The notes below the pieces were generated by a model, which was given only the letters and a program-made list of their open reading frames with translations, did not search any database and was not told where the DNA came from. From JAGPHI01 sp036661035 (GTDB lineage: Bacteria > Bacillota > Clostridia > Oscillospirales > Ruminococcaceae), in contig JAVWZM010000061.1 in assembly GCA_036661035.1 (NCBI GenBank), forward strand, positions 1 to 13,337: a stretch of 13,337 nt of DNA, given 5' to 3'. The translations under genes and the position numbers were made by a program. Below are positions 12,878-13,337 of the stretch, in pieces. The stretch's first letter is position 1. Every line of letters starts with the position of its first letter.

Positions 12878-13337
12878 AGGAATGTCGCCCCCTGTATTCC
12901 TTGGGCGAAAGCCCCTCCTCCCGTGTGAACAGCTTAACAAAATATTTCCCATCCACATAGCCCACTGCGTTGGCAACCTCATAAAGCATACGGCTGGTTC
13001 CGATAAGCAATGCCTTTGAGTGATGAAGGCGTATTTCCGTCAAACGTTGGTTAATGGTTTTACCACAGCTTTTTTTGTACGAGGCGCACAGGTACGAATT
13101 GGTAAACCCCATATCCCATGCGATGCTTTGAACGGTGAGGGAGCAATCGCTGTAATGTGCCTCAAGATAGTTTTCCACACGAACGGCGATATCCGGGCAG
13201 GAGGGGGTTAGCGCGGAAAAGTAGCTTTGCGCCGTCTGACGCAAAATTTCCCATAGGCCTGTAAGCGTTTCTTGCTGTACTGCGGTATATAATAAAAAAT
13301 CCGTCTGCTCGGTAATTTGCCTAACGTTGTGGCTTTC
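12867..13337 (-). CDS. AraC-family (YesN-type) response regulator, C-terminal part
   Basis: The last 156 codons of a gene that enters from the right edge; the frame is open to base 13337. The visible C-terminus is an AraC-type DNA-binding domain of two helix-turn-helix units: LTVQSIAWDMGFTNSYLCASYKKSCGKTINQRL and LYEVANAVGYVDGKYFVKLFTREEGLSPKEYR, the latter with the conserved family signature. Pairing with a YesM-type kinase, whose start it overlaps, indicates a YesN-type regulator with an N-terminal receiver domain beyond the window; that domain is not seen. Its targets are probably its own operon, including the DUF4091 gene, and perhaps a sugar transporter outside the window. Confidence 0.9.
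   Translation of the reverse strand, partial: ESHNVRQITEQTDFLLYTAVQQETLTGLWEILRQTAQSYFSALTPSCPDIAVRVENYLEAHYSDCSLTVQSIAWDMGFTNSYLCASYKKSCGKTINQRLTEIRLHHSKALLIGTSRMLYEVANAVGYVDGKYFVKLFTREEGLSPKEYRGRHSYEK

Noticed and set aside
12878..12982. N-terminal extension of the histidine kinase
   Set aside because: The extra codons are the regulator gene read in another frame; the ATG at 12877 has a ribosome binding site and is followed by a normal membrane segment.
9559..13211. Many plus-strand frames opposite the DUF4091, kinase and regulator genes
   Set aside because: They lack ribosome binding sites and domain motifs and are antisense shadows of well-supported minus-strand genes.
1..13337. CRISPR array, insertion sequence or transposase
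   Set aside because: No regularly spaced repeats, transposase motifs or paired terminal repeats with target duplications were seen.

Overview
The window looks like a chromosomal segment of a low-G+C Gram-positive anaerobe of the Clostridia, probably close to the Oscillospiraceae/Ruminococcaceae (inference). Pointers are strong AAGGAGG-type ribosome binding sites, sigma-A promoters with 17-base spacers, frequent TTG/GTG starts, a tRNA with encoded CCA, a capsule module in which Wzz-like protein and tyrosine kinase are separate genes plus a PHP-type phosphatase, a sortase, and a YesM/YesN-type two-component pair. The first 1.7 kb is very A+T rich; the minus-strand genes at the right are visibly richer in G+C.

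Left part (1-1754): the start of a YjdF-like (DUF2238) membrane protein gene on the minus strand, running off the window; a tRNA-Leu(CAG) gene with a near-consensus promoter; a small P-loop kinase gene; then an A+T-rich gap with a good promoter (1571-1599) for what follows.

Central plus-strand gene array (1755-9152): Wzz-like modulator (cpsC), BY-type tyrosine kinase (cpsD), PHP phosphatase (cpsB), a small Ala/Val-rich secreted protein with a sortase-type C-terminus, a class D-like sortase, an unrecognised membrane protein, a membrane-anchored VanY-type peptidase with a Lys in place of the expected catalytic Glu, a polyprenyl-phosphate sugar-1-phosphate transferase, and a VanZ-like protein. 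Gene spacing is tight except for 165 bases before the sugar transferase. The kinase, phosphatase and Wzz protein presumably control envelope polysaccharide made from the sugar transferase's lipid-linked product. The sortase probably anchors the neighbouring small protein, and VanY would trim peptidoglycan stems. No other glycosyltransferase, flippase or polymerase gene is present. The small-protein gene is framed by RNA structures: hairpins at the end of cpsB, a palindrome touching its start codon, and a terminator-shaped hairpin with a U-tract inside the first codons of the sortase gene. Together they suggest that this protein is expressed independently of its neighbours.

Convergent gap (9153-9474): a dense set of inverted and direct repeats, a consensus ribosome binding site and a strong intrinsic terminator, possibly a structured RNA or regulated leader.

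Right part (9475-13337, minus strand): an AraC-type regulator C-terminus (running off the window), a YesM-type sensor kinase and a DUF4091 protein related to glycoside hydrolases, overlapping or four bases apart. They look like one operon for sensing and processing a carbohydrate.
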